Shown here piece after piece: positions 42,975-55,094 of a DNA stretch of 64,000 bases. This stretch comes from Uranotaenia lowii (Eukaryota > Arthropoda > Insecta > Diptera > Culicidae): the NCBI RefSeq assembly GCF_029784155.1, contig NC_073693.1, forward strand, positions 233,986,234 to 234,050,233, in the 5' to 3' direction. How positions within the stretch are numbered: position 1 is the stretch's first letter; every line of letters begins with the position of its first letter. Under the pieces are notes generated by a model that ran no database searches, had not been told where the DNA came from, and saw only the letters and a program-made list of their open reading frames with translations. The position numbers and the translations under genes are program-made.

Positions 42975-44991
42975 TACCGTCGGCATAACGAATATTCTGC
43001 AAATAATACTATTCTATAGCCCAATTTTGAAGCGACTTTCATTTGAAGACACCAAAGTGGCCCAACAACTCGTTAAAGAGTTATGAAAGAAATAATGAAA
43101 AAAATCTCTTTTTTTGCATCGAACCCAAACAAATGGTACAGCAATTGCACTCAACAAACATAGGAACAAAAGTACATGCAGCAAAACTGACCTCAAATTT
43201 CAACCAATGAACTAACAGCGTATTCGTTTATGTCCAGTTTTGCACCAGGTCACTACCAGTTTTACACATTTTGCTGTCATTATTTTTCGTTTCGACCATT
43301 GTTTGTTTTCAATGCCAAAAAAGATATTTATTGTGATTATTTCTTTCAGAATTGTTCAAGGAGTTGTTGGTCCACTTTGGCGTCTTCAGATGAAAGTTGC
43401 ACCATGAATTAGCCTATACCATAGGTCGGCAACCTGCGGCTCGCGAGTCGCATGCGGCTCTTTCGATGTAAAGCTGAGGCTCTAATGTTATGTATCATTT
43501 ACATCATTTACAAAAATTGAGTTCTTAGAAGCCTCTGTTTTGTTATCAAACAACCTAACTCTCATCAAGTTTTATATTTGAAGCACTTGTTATCACATTT
43601 TTGAACTCAACAATTTCGAAAAATAATCATAATTTTGACGCGTCACAATATTTTTTTTTTTGAAAAAAAAACATCTTAATTCTATTTTATTTATTTGAAT
43701 TGAAAACGATAATTTTAATGTATCTGGATACAGGTACCTCATAAGCATTTTAGATTGCCCGGTTTTAATCGGGCTTGCTCAAATTTTCAAAGAAATAAAT
43801 GGGAATGCGAGGTCCGATCTGGTTGCCCTGATATCGAGGAAAAAGGTTGGGTTTTTTCCAGGGTTATTCACAATTTTTACGAAATTCCAAATTTCAACTT
43901 GTTTTAGCGAAAGAAATTCGCATGCATTTTTTAAATGATGAAATAAAATTTAAACGCCATGATAAAAATCATTTTTCGTGTGTTCATTTTTCAGCTTTTC
44001 TCTAGCCTTTCGCCCGAATCTTACTGTTTTGAGATTAAAATTTATAAACCCAAGGGACGGATTTGCCCGAGCTGTATACGTAAAGAAAAAATCTAGAATG
44101 CCTGCTAAATAAATAAAGGGGTAAAAAAGTGAAAAGATACACGAAATCCAAATATAAAAATCTTACACTATGAATTAAGAATTACCAAGGTTTACAGCTT
44201 TTCAAACTCGAATCAGCATTTGGAACGAATGAAAATTTCAATTCTGAAAATCTATTTGAAAACTAAGCCACAGGCTAAATGCTTGTAATCAATAACTAAA
44301 TTGAACTTTACACCCCGAAGCAGTTTATTTTATAATTCAATAGTATCTAAAAAAAAGTAAATCTTCGAGTCTTAATTTTTGAATTTTTCAGATGCATAAA
44401 ATTCTGAAATCACGTTCGCTTGATGTCATTAATTTTTGGTTACATAAATTTTCGTGGAGTTTTACCTAATACATCTGGATTTTGGAAAGGGTTAGCTAAA
44501 TGAGAAAATGTATTTACCTTTACTTTGTTATTTTAAAAGCATTTTTTTGGCAAGAAATTATAAATATTCTGCTTATGTAAATATGTTCAAATCTGTCCCT
44601 TCATTTTATGGAAAGTATTCATTTAAGCTTGATATGTATTTCAAATGTTCTTGCCTCGAAATTTGTCACCGTAATAAAATTGAAAAAAATCAAACCATGT
44701 TAGAAGAAATTTCGATCCAGAAGAGAAACCCATGTACTTCATGATAATAAGGAACAGATTTAAAAGAAAAATTGTAGTGTTAGAAAAGTTATTTTCGTAA
44801 AACTAGTGTTCTTGATCATTCATATATTTGGATTTTTTAGATTTGAAACATGAAAAATAAATCTTCAATGTGGCTCTTTTAAACTCTGAATATTGAAAAT
44901 TTGAAGTGTCTGTCTGTTCTGACGCAAAAGGTTGCCGACCTCTGGGCTATACAATGGTATTTTGAATAAATTTGGTGATGCAGACGGCGGT
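42975..44991. mobile_element. Inverted-repeat element, split by a hAT element
   Basis: The left arm (about 42975-43140) is matched in inverse by 43290-43419 together with 44953-44991, on the two sides of the hAT insertion. Matching blocks include ACTTTCATTTGAAGAC, CCAAAGTGG, CAACAACTC and GAAAGAAATAAT. Removing the hAT restores a continuous right arm. Arms are roughly three-quarters identical by eye. It is non-coding. Confidence 0.65.
43420..44944. mobile_element. hAT-type element, non-autonomous
   Basis: The ends are CATAGGTCGGCAACCTGCGG and, inverted, CAGAGGTCGGCAACCT, a classic hAT terminus. It is flanked by 8-bp copies GCCTATAC (43412-43419) and GGCTATAC (44945-44952), 7 of 8 identical. 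The left end carries a GC-rich GCGAGTCGCATGCGGCTC block. No transposase domain could be read in 1.5 kb; a 78-codon frame at 44508-44744 is unrecognised. Confidence 0.8.
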
Positions 44992-45240
44992 TTTAGAAAC
45001 CATTTGAAGCTTATTTACAATTTTTTATGTTTAAGGTCATGACTTAATTTTCAATTTTGGGTAAAAACTGACGCAAACCCGTCAGATAATAAAAAAAAAT
45101 CCCCAAATACCAAAAATGAACTCAATCTATGAAGTGTCAATATGACGCAGTTTGCAACTTTATTCAGGTACATAAAAAAAATCTTTAGGGAGATTTTCAA
45201 TTTTAGATCATTATTTTATGATGGACACTTTAAGGGGGAG

Positions 45241-45735
45241 TGTTTCTAAATGCGCACATTGGGTAATATGCGCACACAGCCGATTGAGGAAATGGCTGAT
45301 GAATCAACATATATAATCAGTCAAGATTTTCAGCTTTGGACATACGGCATGAAAAAACTTTTATGAAATACAAAGTACAAAATTTTCAAAAACTTAAACA
45401 TGGTTTTTCAACATTTTCATGTAATATATCGAACTTAAAAAATCACGCGTACTTATAGCATCACTTATTATGTTTTATGCGAAAAAACTTGTGATATCTT
45501 AAATTTCGCAAAAATTTCAGCTTTGACCTATTTTTCTCATCAGTTTCCAGCATTTTCAATAAAATTTTAGGAAAATACTGCAAGTGGAAATGAAATATAG
45601 CTAGAAACATAAATATACGCGTTTCGCCTGCCCGGTTTCGGAAATCGGCTATTTGACTTATTTTGTTGCAAAATTATTTTCTCAAATACTGAAAATAAGT
45701 ATTCTCTTTAGTATGCGCATTTAGCCCGTCTCTTT
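45241..45735. mobile_element. Possible short TIR element with CTAAATGCGCAYA ends
   Basis: CTAAATGCGCACA near 45248 and TATGCGCATTTAG near 45714 are inverse, with a second internal TATGCGCACA near 45270. Boundaries are uncertain and there is no coding content. Confidence 0.4.
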
Positions 45736-45918
45736 CCTATCTCTTTTGTTTCCAATCGATTAGCACAATATTTAAAGTTTTGTTAGGCATCGAAAATTAA
45801 GGTACTAAACCTTACTTAAAGTCTGTTTTACTAAATTCAATTATTTTTGCGAGATTTGCTCTCTATTACTTATCTTTGACACAAGATGGAATATGTATGT
45901 TCTGAGCATAGTCTACAG

Positions 45919-47865
45919 CAGGGATGAGCAAACCGTGGCCCGCGGGCCGCATGCGGCCTTCGAGACATGTTTGTGCCCGTAAAGCTTATCTCAAATTGAA
46001 TTTATTTCAGGATCAAATAATATTTTTTGAAGGATTTCTCTACAAAAATAATATCTGTAATTCTATGATTCAACCCTAAAAACTTGTAACGATTACTTGG
46101 GAAAACAATATTTTTGCTGTTGATATGATATTCACAGATTTTGTCTACTACTTCTGGTTTCAGTGATACGGCGTGTGGAAATTTTAAAATTAATCAGCTA
46201 TTTTTTTTTGTAAAATCGGTCTTTTATAACTGAAAAACTTAAAAACCATCATAAAACCCAAAATTTGACTTTGAATCAATTAACAATTCTTCATTCATTC
46301 AATATCTCAGATATTGCCAAGATATTCTTGTATGAGAGGTACGATGCTTTCAAACAATTGAACTCTACAATACACAGAAATTAAAAAAAATAAGATTACA
46401 ATTTGTTTCAACATCATTACAGAAAGTCATTGAATATTGGATATTTAAGATTTTAACTCTTTCACTAACTTTGTTGAAGACTATGAAATGATTTGACTTA
46501 CGTTTTTAAAAATATCCCAGAATCAATTTAGTTTAATTTTTATTTAAAATTTCGTCAAAACTCCCGTTTTTGCAGGGTTTAAAAAACATACAAAAACAAA
46601 AATTTCATAGTTTTTTTCTCAGAATATTAAATTACTTACGGTTTCTAGAAAATGTTGATCATCGAGTCAATAAGTTTTTTTATTTCACAGTTTTGTCCAA
46701 TAAGTTCACAAATTGAATCAATAATTTTTTACCCGTTTTTAAAAGTTATTTCAAAAAACTAAAACTGACAAAAAAAACTCATTAAAAATTTGGATTTAGC
46801 GTCCCCAAATAAGTCAAAATCAATTCTGTGATTCCTTGCACCTCGGAAAAATGTGAATTTCGTCCTTTGGGTTATCTGTGATGCTTTTTCCAGAAATTTT
46901 ATTGGCAAACCATGACAAGCATCGATTAAATTGATTCTTTTTACTAGAAAATGAGCAATACTCATTTCAAAAGTCATAAGATTCCCATGATTCAGCCTCA
47001 GAAAACCTATCCCAGAGGTAGGTGCTTAAATTAAATTATCTAAGAAAATTTATGAACACTGTAAAAGAAATAATCTAGGATCAAGAATTAAAAACTGTAA
47101 CATTTTTTTTTCGTTTTTGATAGGAGTTTAACCCGTTAAGGTCATTCTTCCTCGAGTAAAAACTGTAACATTGACAAACAAATCTGGATGAAAATCTGTG
47201 AAATTATGAATTTTTCATGATTTTTAAACCTTGCTCAATATCTCAACGCTCAACACAATGAATTCATACGGAACTTTAAATAAAAATAACATTACCTGTT
47301 CTAGAAGAAAAATTGAGGCTTCACGACAAAATTTACATAAGTTGTGAAAAAACTTTTCGAAAATGGGCACAGAAAAAATCGCTATGATTAAGATTAAGTT
47401 CCATGAAACTTTAAATGGAAGTGATGACAAAAAAAACCATCGCATTTGTTCGAACAAAAACGGATTATTCTCCGAAAACGATTAAAATATTTTTACGATC
47501 CATAGAAAGATTTTCAAAATTTTTCGTTTTTTAAAATATGTTAAAGGGAAGTGAATGATGATTCCTTTCTGTCAAAAAGAATATTCACTTTCAAATTCAT
47601 TTCAAATCAATTCAAACTTTATGGATCTCTAATCAAGATTTAGTGATTATTCAATTTCGGCCGGTTTAATTAGCCTATACTAAAAAAAATGTTTATGCAA
47701 GTACATGAATTCGTTTTATTCCCTTTTCAATTTTTTTTTTAAATTTGTCGTTACAAAAAAATATGTAAAGCTTTGTAAACTTCCTAAATGTTGTTTTTAA
47801 TGCGCCCCGCCGAAAGAATTACAAATCAAAAGTGGCCCGTTTCTTCAAAAGGTTGCTCACCCCGG
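45919..47865. mobile_element. hAT-type element, non-autonomous, perfect 8-bp TSD
   Basis: The left end is CAGGGATGAGCAAACC and the inverted right end is CCGGGGTGAGCAACC. GTCTACAG flanks it exactly at 45911-45918 and 47866-47873. Inside the left end a GC block (GGCCCGCGGGCCGCATGCGG) matches the usual layout of such elements, and GTGGCCCG sits near the right. Interior frames (for example 46759-46977, minus) carry no recognisable transposase, so it is non-autonomous or decayed. Confidence 0.85.
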
Positions 47866-47868
47866 GTC

Positions 47869-48299
47869 TACAGTATGACCCAGAAAAATACTGAAATTTT
47901 AAGGAGTCTGATTTGAGTTGTTTTTGACGATTTTTGAGGATATTTCACCTTCTAACTTTCATCAGCCAACTGACGTAATCAATGCAGCAGTACAGTATGC
48001 GCTATAATGGCAAAATATCTATCTCTAAGGAGATGACTAGTTTGCTCCTAGCCCAAAAATATCCCAACCAAACTGCGACAGCTGTATCATTAGACTGAGT
48101 CGCTTTGGAGTCATTTTTGAATTTCTCAAACCCTGGGGTCTAAAAAACTTCGTCTTGGTATGTTCTGCAGAATTTTCAAGTAACGTTTACATGAGTTAAC
48201 TTGAACGTTTAGGTTCGTATGGGAAAATTAAATATTTTGTACTAAAAAATCAACATCAACTTCCGTGGAACTAAGGCTGCTTATGGTACCTCAACTCAA
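47869..48299 (+). mobile_element. Mariner-like terminal fragment and unassigned flank
   Basis: TACAGTATGACCCA at 47869-47882 (TA then CAGTATGACCCA) is the exact inverse of TGGGTCATACTGTA at the right end of the element at 37379-38618. The hAT element inserted right at this terminus. Beyond about 47900 no mariner sequence can be recognised. Confidence 0.55.
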
Positions 48300-48301
48300 T
48301 A

Positions 48302-49428
48302 CAGTAGTTTCTCGATTTTATCACTATTCGATTTTATCAATACTCGCCAAATTCACGCTCGATTTTATCACGGTTATTGTTTCGATTTTATCACGCTTTT
48401 TTAGAAATCATTCAGAAACCATTTCCATAATATAAAAATGCCATATATAATATAAGATAAAAATGCCATTGAACTGCTTACTTTAGCTGTATAATGTTTA
48501 AAATCGCCATCTGGATTTTAAAACACTTGTAATGATCGACATAAGTATTTTAACGTCACGCTAATGCTATTGTTGTTATTTGTGTTTGGTTAGCCGCTCA
48601 AAAAAGTAAACTTTTTTGGTTATGCGAATCAATTAAAGATGTGGGTGAATTAAAGTGTTTTTGAATAGAGATAAGTGTCTCTGATTTCTTTGTTTAATTT
48701 ATTTATTTTAAAGGGTAGCGTGAGCAATCCTGATTGGACAGCCTTTAGTATTGTCTGGATGGAGAACTTTGGAAGATCACAATGAAATTCTGCTACCTTT
48801 GCCTTAAAATATGTTGGTACCTAGAAAGAACTTACATTTCTTCATATGAAAAACAAAGGATGCCCATAAAGCAAATTTCGAGAAACACACTTTAAAAGTA
48901 TAAGTTGAGCAAATTTCTAAATATTTTTCTAAAAAGCAAACTTTTTATTTAATCAGGTGTGAATTTAGGAATTTAGGTGCGAAGATTTAAATATTGAAAT
49001 TTGAAATTTGCAGAAGAATTTTTTTTTGATGCAGTTTTCTTTGAACTCTTTTTCAAAATCGACATAAAAGTTAACGACTGTTAAATTTCAACAAAAAAAA
49101 AACAAACAAATTATTCACTTTATTTAGATATAGACTATCAAATTTATATTCTACATGGTTTTATTTCAAGAAAAAATCTAAAAAATGACATAGAGAAGAA
49201 TAATTTGAACTTAAATCGATGCTTTGTGTTTAGTAATCTTTGATAATTACATCTTATAATCAAAATATATTGATACAAAACGTTTTCACTACTGAAAATA
49301 TTATAAACTATTGATTAAAGACAGTAAAAATACTTTTTCCAATTAAATTTTCAGTTTCGCCAAATTCACGGTTTCGCCATATTCACTGTAAAATTTTTTT
49401 TGACCGTGATAAATTCGAAAAACTACTG
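48302..49428. mobile_element. Pogo/Tigger-like MITE
   Basis: The left CAGTAGTTTCTCGATTTTAT and the inverted right CAGTAGTTTTTCGAATTTAT differ at two positions and continue through CAC. TA flanks at 48300-48301 and 49429-49430 fit a TA duplication, and CAGTAG ends fit the pogo/Tigger group. The left end holds four TCGATTTTATCA(C/A) motifs (48312, 48328, 48359, 48382), and GCCAAATTCAC occurs near both ends. No coding content. Confidence 0.85.
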
Positions 49429-49736
49429 TACCTCGCTAGGCATAAAGTGGTCTGGCTCAGGAATCAGGAAACCCAAAAAATTGTGTTAGATGTTGTTTTT
49501 TCTACGGTTGCTCTGGATCTTCTGCAGGTTCTTTTAGAGAACATTCCTGTCCAGAATCCTGTCGAAAATTTAGGCTCGAGCCAACTAGTTGGCAAATTGT
49601 CCAACATGTTTAAAACTTGTCCTAAATATTTCGAGAGAATCGTTTAATGAAATCGTTCAAAATACAACCGCTAAGATAAGATCGTTTAAAAACAGTGTAA
49701 AGGTTATTGAAAAATTCAACAATCATACAAGTAGAA
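49429..49736. other. Unassigned flank
   Basis: A short plus-strand frame (49447-49647) lacks domains and no gene is called. The sequence resumes the flank interrupted by the MITE. Confidence 0.35.
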
Positions 49737-49930
49737 TAGTTAAGCTAGGCTTGATTGACTACACACATCCACCTGGCTGGTGTAATTGAACACGAAATGC
49801 ATCATCAAATTTCATAATAAAATGAAATCTTATTATTCATGATTGGTTCCAGCATTGAGATTACAAACATTTTGAATTCCACGAACGCAGGTGTGGCTCA
49901 GGCTCAAGTTCTACATCGCCAATGCACAGT
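49737..49930 (+). repeat. Dispersed repeat (AGCTTGATTGACTAC family), second copy
   Basis: It has the same ordered blocks as 11903-12365: GCTTGATTGACTAC, ACATCCACC, GGTGTGGCTCAG and CAAGTTCTACATCGCCAATG. It stops abruptly after the last block. Confidence 0.6.
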
Positions 49931-52900
49931 GGTCCAGAAATGAAATTTAGCGGGAAACAATTATTAGAGTCTTTCCCTAAAGTTTGATGCTTTTAATGTC
50001 TTAGACAACTTTTACAACAACTTAAGGCGGCCATTTTGAATTAAATAATTTTAGCGCGGTTCAATAAGTTTCTGAAATATGAAAATTATTTTCTATCTAT
50101 GATAAGATGGAGGCCTACATTGCTCTACAATATTGTAGTACCTAATAATTCATGAAACTTTTTCGAAGACATCAAACATCTATCTCTTGAAATAAAAATT
50201 TCATGGAAATTTGTTTTCATAAGGTGAGGGTAGTCCTACGAAAACAAAAACAGCTTTTTCGTTATGTCTTTTCAGAGTGTCGTATTTTCAAAAATATTTG
50301 TTCAGCAAGATCTTTTGTGGAAAACGAATTACCAAAATTTGTTTCTGTTTTGAATTAATAAAGCAATTTGTGTTGAAAAATGATTCTTTTTGAGCTACGA
50401 TAACTCCAAATAGAGCAAATTTTATCGCGAATTGCATTATATGTAGGGGAAAGGATTCGATCAGGATACATTTTTGACTAGTCTAATGATGTTAAAATAA
50501 AAATTAAATTGTATTATCAAACTCTCCTTTTCTTCCTTTTGAAACTCAAAAGATGCAAAATTTTTAAACGATGGTTCTATCATATAAAATGTTAAAATAG
50601 TTACCAAAATTCTTAAAGAATCGTAAAAAAAATATTGCAACATCAAAAAAGTGAATCCAGATACATTTTTTTCTATCAATTACCCTTCACATTGAAATTT
50701 TTCAAAAATCGGGTACTACATATAACTATTTTTAATCATATTTAACTATTTTGTTTCCTACAATTATTTACGAACTTTTGTTGAGTTCATATACTTCTAC
50801 ATAGAATTTTACTAATTATGATTCAACCAAAATGCATGTGTTGACCGATTTTTAATTTCCTGAAATACATACGTCGATTGAGTGCATATTTCGTTCAAAA
50901 CCTTACATAAACATTATTTTATTCTACTTCAAAATCATTTGGAGAAGGATTTTATCAGGAACATCATTAAATTCACATTATTAAATTCCAAATTGCTGAA
51001 TATGGAACTCAATGATAACGTAATTACCGATCGAACGATTTAAAAACTATCCACTAAAGGGTTAAAAAAAAGGTTTTTATTCCAAAATCCGATAATGATT
51101 GCTACTTATGAAATAATAACTTCTGGGAATAAATTGAAAAAAAAAACCTCCATTTTCCCAATGAAGATTCTTCCGGGAATTCGACCGAATTAAAGTCAAC
51201 AGGTTCCTGCCCTTGGAAATCAGACTGCAAGACACTGTTTTTTCTTACAATAGCACTTAAAATTTCATTTCATATCGAAAATGAAAATAACAATTTATAA
51301 TTTCGACACTAGTTGAAATTTTTTTCACGTCCTTCCAATCCAAAGCCTACATCACTTCCTATCTCATCAATCAGCAACTAAGTAGGATGTCGACAAAAAC
51401 ATTTAGTCGCATATTTAGCTGATTTTTCAAGGAATCCTTCAGGACATCTAGGTAATATTGAAGGAAGACAAGGCTAAACTCCTACATTGGAGTGTTATTA
51501 ACTAAGCGATAGTTGAACAACAACCGATGACTAACAAAATGATTAGCGACCACGTGACAGCAGCCAGCCAACACATGTCAAATCAAGTAATGATGATACC
51601 ACGCGTCGAAACATCTTCGGAACCAGATCCCAGATCTGTCCACTAACATTTTTTTAACTGCCTGCCAGCTGTTCGTCGTCAACTGGCCGGCCCTCCTCCA
51701 ATCCAATTTGCTTGAACCGAGAACATGTTTCCATCCATTCGGTCGTCGCCATCCGTAAGGATTCCAAAAGTTCATTCACATCCGCAGCTCGGCAGCTCGG
51801 CACACACATCTGGGAGCAGCGAGAGCAGGTTGTCGTTCGCTTGTTCGCTCAAAATCGAAAAGATGCAAGCTGCAACAACCAAGGAAAAGGTCTCAAAATT
51901 TTTGGATTCCGTTGCCCCTTAATATACTTGGAAGCGCTCAGCTCGACTAATAACTCAGACCTAGGGTCGGCTTCGGCCGGATTCTTCCTTCTGGCGCGGA
52001 GTCCCATCCCAATTGTTGCTCGCTTCTGTCCTAAGGCTTCTTCCCTCTTAATTCGAGGAAACAAACAAAAACGTGGTGAAGTATGAAGGGAAAATGTATG
52101 AAGCAGAACTTCATCGTTTCACCCATACATGTGGGAGTGCCAAATTTGGTTGAATTTTATTGAAGTTTTTGAACGATCTTCAGTTTGATGGTTTACAGGA
52201 TCTAAATTGAAATTACATCTCTATTTTACAAGGTTTCAAAGATGTTCGATTACTAACTAGTCGAAAAATGTTCTTCAGAATAAAATGGCCAAAGATTCCT
52301 GACATGCCCTAATGCAATTGTTGCAGTTGTCAGAGTTCAGTGGTACAAACAAGAACCGTTGATCTCCCGCGTAGTTCTCTCCCTCAAGAAAATCTTCCCC
52401 GATAGTTCCTAACTGACATGTTGTCTCTAAATATATGGTAGGTATCCCAAGATTGTGGATGGAAACGTGTTGCTCGGTTCGGTGTTTTCCCCCTTTTTTC
52501 TAGGTTATCAACCAAGAGAAGATACTCAGTGTGTGTGCTTGCTAACACTGGCTCAGTATGTGCCAAGAAACAGATACGGTCATTATCACTCGCCTGGTGG
52601 TCTGGTTTCGACGCCCTGCCTGACTGACTGGCTCCCTTCTTTTCTTGCTTGAAGCCGAGCCAAGCCGTCAGACAACTGTCGCACTTTGAATGAGTTTACG
52701 AACTAGCTAACGTACCTACCTACCTACTGTATGAAGACGCCTTGTGAATGGATCACTTCTTGACTCAGTTTTGAGTAGGTTTGTTTCTAAGCTAGCTAAT
52801 GATATCTAATTGAAAAAGGTTTAACACCACCATGAACAGCAGGAAGTTATCGGACGAAAACAAATTATCGAAAAAAAAAAACAAATACAGATGATTCTTA

Positions 52901-53463
52901 AAACTGACTCTGCATTCTGATTTCTCGAAATAGTGCTCTCATAATATAGGTGGAAAAATGTTCATAAAAATTTCAAATGGTAGAAGAGGAATAGACATAT
53001 TTTATTCCTTGTTCATCCTTTGCATCTTATATTTTTGATATCAAGACAGATATGGCTTCCGCATAGTGTCAAAAAAATGTCACTTCAGTTGTAGAAAATT
53101 TCATTTAATGAGAATTCATTGTGCAATATAAATATAGTTAAATTAGAAATATTTGAAAATGAAACCAAGCATTGATATACAACTCTAAATAGATTCCGGC
53201 AAAACTTTTCTCTGTTTACTCTGTACAGGTGCAGTGAATTCATAGTTGATTTAACAATATCAGTTTTAAACAGTAACAAAGCACAACTTATTCCACTTGC
53301 GAAGCTTAAATACGCAAGAAAAACCACCCGTGTTTTTTTAAACAACTTCTGGCGATGTTTATAAAGCTTCCCTTTCAATCAATGGTGTTTCCATTTCCGT
53401 GCGAAGCAGCTTTCGTTCCCAAAGTAAATTTATGAACAGCATTTTTCACTCATATAGCATAAC
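49931..53463. other. No supportable gene
   Basis: 50000-51500 is AT-rich and featureless to my reading. 51570-52100 and 52440-52760 are richer in G and C, with overlapping unsupported frames and ACGTACCTACCTACCTACTG near 52711. They may be parts of host exons or regulatory DNA, but nothing is identifiable. Confidence 0.4.
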
Positions 53464-53536
53464 GGGGATGTAGCTCAGATGGTAGAGCGCTCGCTTAGCA
53501 TGTGAGAGGTACGGGGATCGATGCCCCGCATCTCCA
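53464..53536 (+). tRNA. tRNA-Ala (AGC)
   Basis: It is 73 nt with a full cloverleaf: acceptor GGGGATG/CATCTCC, D-arm GCTC/GAGC, anticodon arm CTCGC-TTAGCAT-GTGAG with AGC at 53497-53499, T-arm CGGGG/CCCCG and discriminator A. The T-loop ATCGATG, with A at position 54, is normal for eukaryotic tRNA-Ala. No intron. T5 follows at 53545-53549 as a Pol III terminator. CCA is not encoded, as expected. Confidence 0.98.
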
Positions 53537-53544
53537 AGATAACA

Positions 53545-53549
53545 TTTTT
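53545..53549 (+). terminator. Pol III terminator of tRNA-Ala
   Basis: TTTTT nine bases after the tRNA body. Confidence 0.7.
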
Positions 53550-53624
53550 GCTAGTACAACTATAAATCGATTTCAAGCTGCAACAGTAATTTTTCAAAAC
53601 AATCAAGGACCCACACAAACAAGC

Positions 53625-53696
53625 GGCTCAATGGTCTAGGGGTATGATTCTCGCTTTGGGTGCGAGAGGTCCCGGGTTCAAATCCCGGTTGAGCCC
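53625..53696 (+). tRNA. tRNA-Pro (UGG)
   Basis: It is 72 nt: acceptor GGCTCAA/TTGAGCC, anticodon arm CTCGC-TTTGGGT-GCGAG with TGG at 53657-53659, T-arm CCCGG-GTTCAAAT-CCGG type with GGTTCAAATCC B-box, and discriminator C. It is complete and intronless. It lies 88 bp after tRNA-Ala in the same direction but has its own terminator, so it is separately transcribed. Confidence 0.98.
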
Positions 53697-53701
53697 TGAT
53701 C

Positions 53702-53707
53702 TTTTTT
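53702..53707 (+). terminator. Pol III terminator of tRNA-Pro
   Basis: TTTTTT five bases after the tRNA body. Confidence 0.75.
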
Positions 53708-54909
53708 GCCGAGTTCCCAATGGGTTAACCTCAAAGCTGCACACATAAAACCACCAATAAAAATAAACTCTTATTTCTTCATTTCTTCCCATACTCGATA
53801 AACAAATGAAGCTTTCCAAATGGCGAGTTGGACCATTTTGGTCTTAGCCGTCCCACTGCGGACAAACAAAGAAAAAAAAGGCTTCCCAAAACAGTGTAAT
53901 AATGTTTGTCAGATTTCAAAAAAATAAATAAAAAATTTTAAAATTGTGTTCAACAAATTTATCCAGTAATTAGTTCAACAAAAGCACCAACAAGCGCTTT
54001 GTTTTGCGCCATAATATGTTAATTTGCGGCATCAAAACCGTGAACATATTCTACGAATTCCAATTGAATATTCTTGGAAAGCTCACGCGTGTAAACACTC
54101 ATCCCTCCCCATAAAGCTAGATTGATTCCGGAAACCTTATCGATTGGTTTGAGGCTGTAGAATCGACACAAATCTTGCTCTAATAACTATTTGTTAAAGG
54201 AATTTAACAGCAAACTGACATTCTTCCCAAAAGCTCCAATCACATCAAGCCGACCAAAATTTATTAATTGGTGGTTTTGTTGGTTGCATCGATGGATAAA
54301 ACGCTGGCGCGAACAAACACACAAACAACACTCACTTTCGTGAAGTGTGTTCTGTTCGCCTTTTTTCGCATAAACCACGTTCAAACAAAGCAACAACGAC
54401 AGCAAGCCACGTGTTTCCTTCGGCGTGAGATTTCCCCTGGTCGTCGCCTTTGCCGCCATGAGACGCGGTGGCGAGTCGCATCGGACGGACGGAATGACTG
54501 AAGTCAACCTTCGGGTGGAAGTGAAAACAAATCAACCTAATTTATTCATGGTCTTGCCCAGCTCTAGCTTGTGCGCCGCGGCGTCCGTTTGCGGCTGCTG
54601 TTGCTTTTGTTATTATTTATTTGTTTGTTCCTCTGCTCGCTTCGTTTCTTGTGAAATAAACCGGCACTTCAGCACACAAACAGTAGTCGTCCGCACAGCG
54701 TCACACATTCGAATTGCTCTCTGGTTTTCCCCCGTGGACAGACAATGCTGAGCTCGCAATTGCTGGAATACTCTCTCACACTCTCTGACTGAGTGGGAGA
54801 GACTTTCTGTTCTTCCGTCGAAATTTGTTGTTTTGGGATTCTACACCATTTCAGCAGATGTGTTGGACGATTTAGTTCAAATATAACTTCTGTCGAGTAA
54901 ATTTCATCA
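53708..54909. other. Spacer between tRNA genes
   Basis: 54230-54800 is richer in G and C and has overlapping frames on both strands without domains. No gene is supported; promoter or untranslated sequence of a host gene is possible. Confidence 0.4.
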
Positions 54910-54982
54910 GGGGATGTAGCTCAGATGGTAGAGCGCTCGCTTAGCATGTGAGAGGTACGGGGATCGATGCCCCGCATCTCCA
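54910..54982 (+). tRNA. tRNA-Ala (AGC), second copy
   Basis: The 73-base body is identical to the copy at 53464-53536, while flanks differ, so it is a separate gene kept identical by selection or conversion. T6 follows at 54991-54996. Confidence 0.98.
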
Positions 54983-54990
54983 GAGTAATA

Positions 54991-54996
54991 TTTTTT
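54991..54996 (+). terminator. Pol III terminator of second tRNA-Ala
   Basis: TTTTTT nine bases after the tRNA body. Confidence 0.7.
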
Positions 54997-55094
54997 AAAT
55001 TTTGTTTCGAAGTGGTAAACAGAATAAATTGTAGACATATTTTGTAATTTTTTGGAGTGTTGTAAGTATAATTTGGGAAACCACACATATCTGT

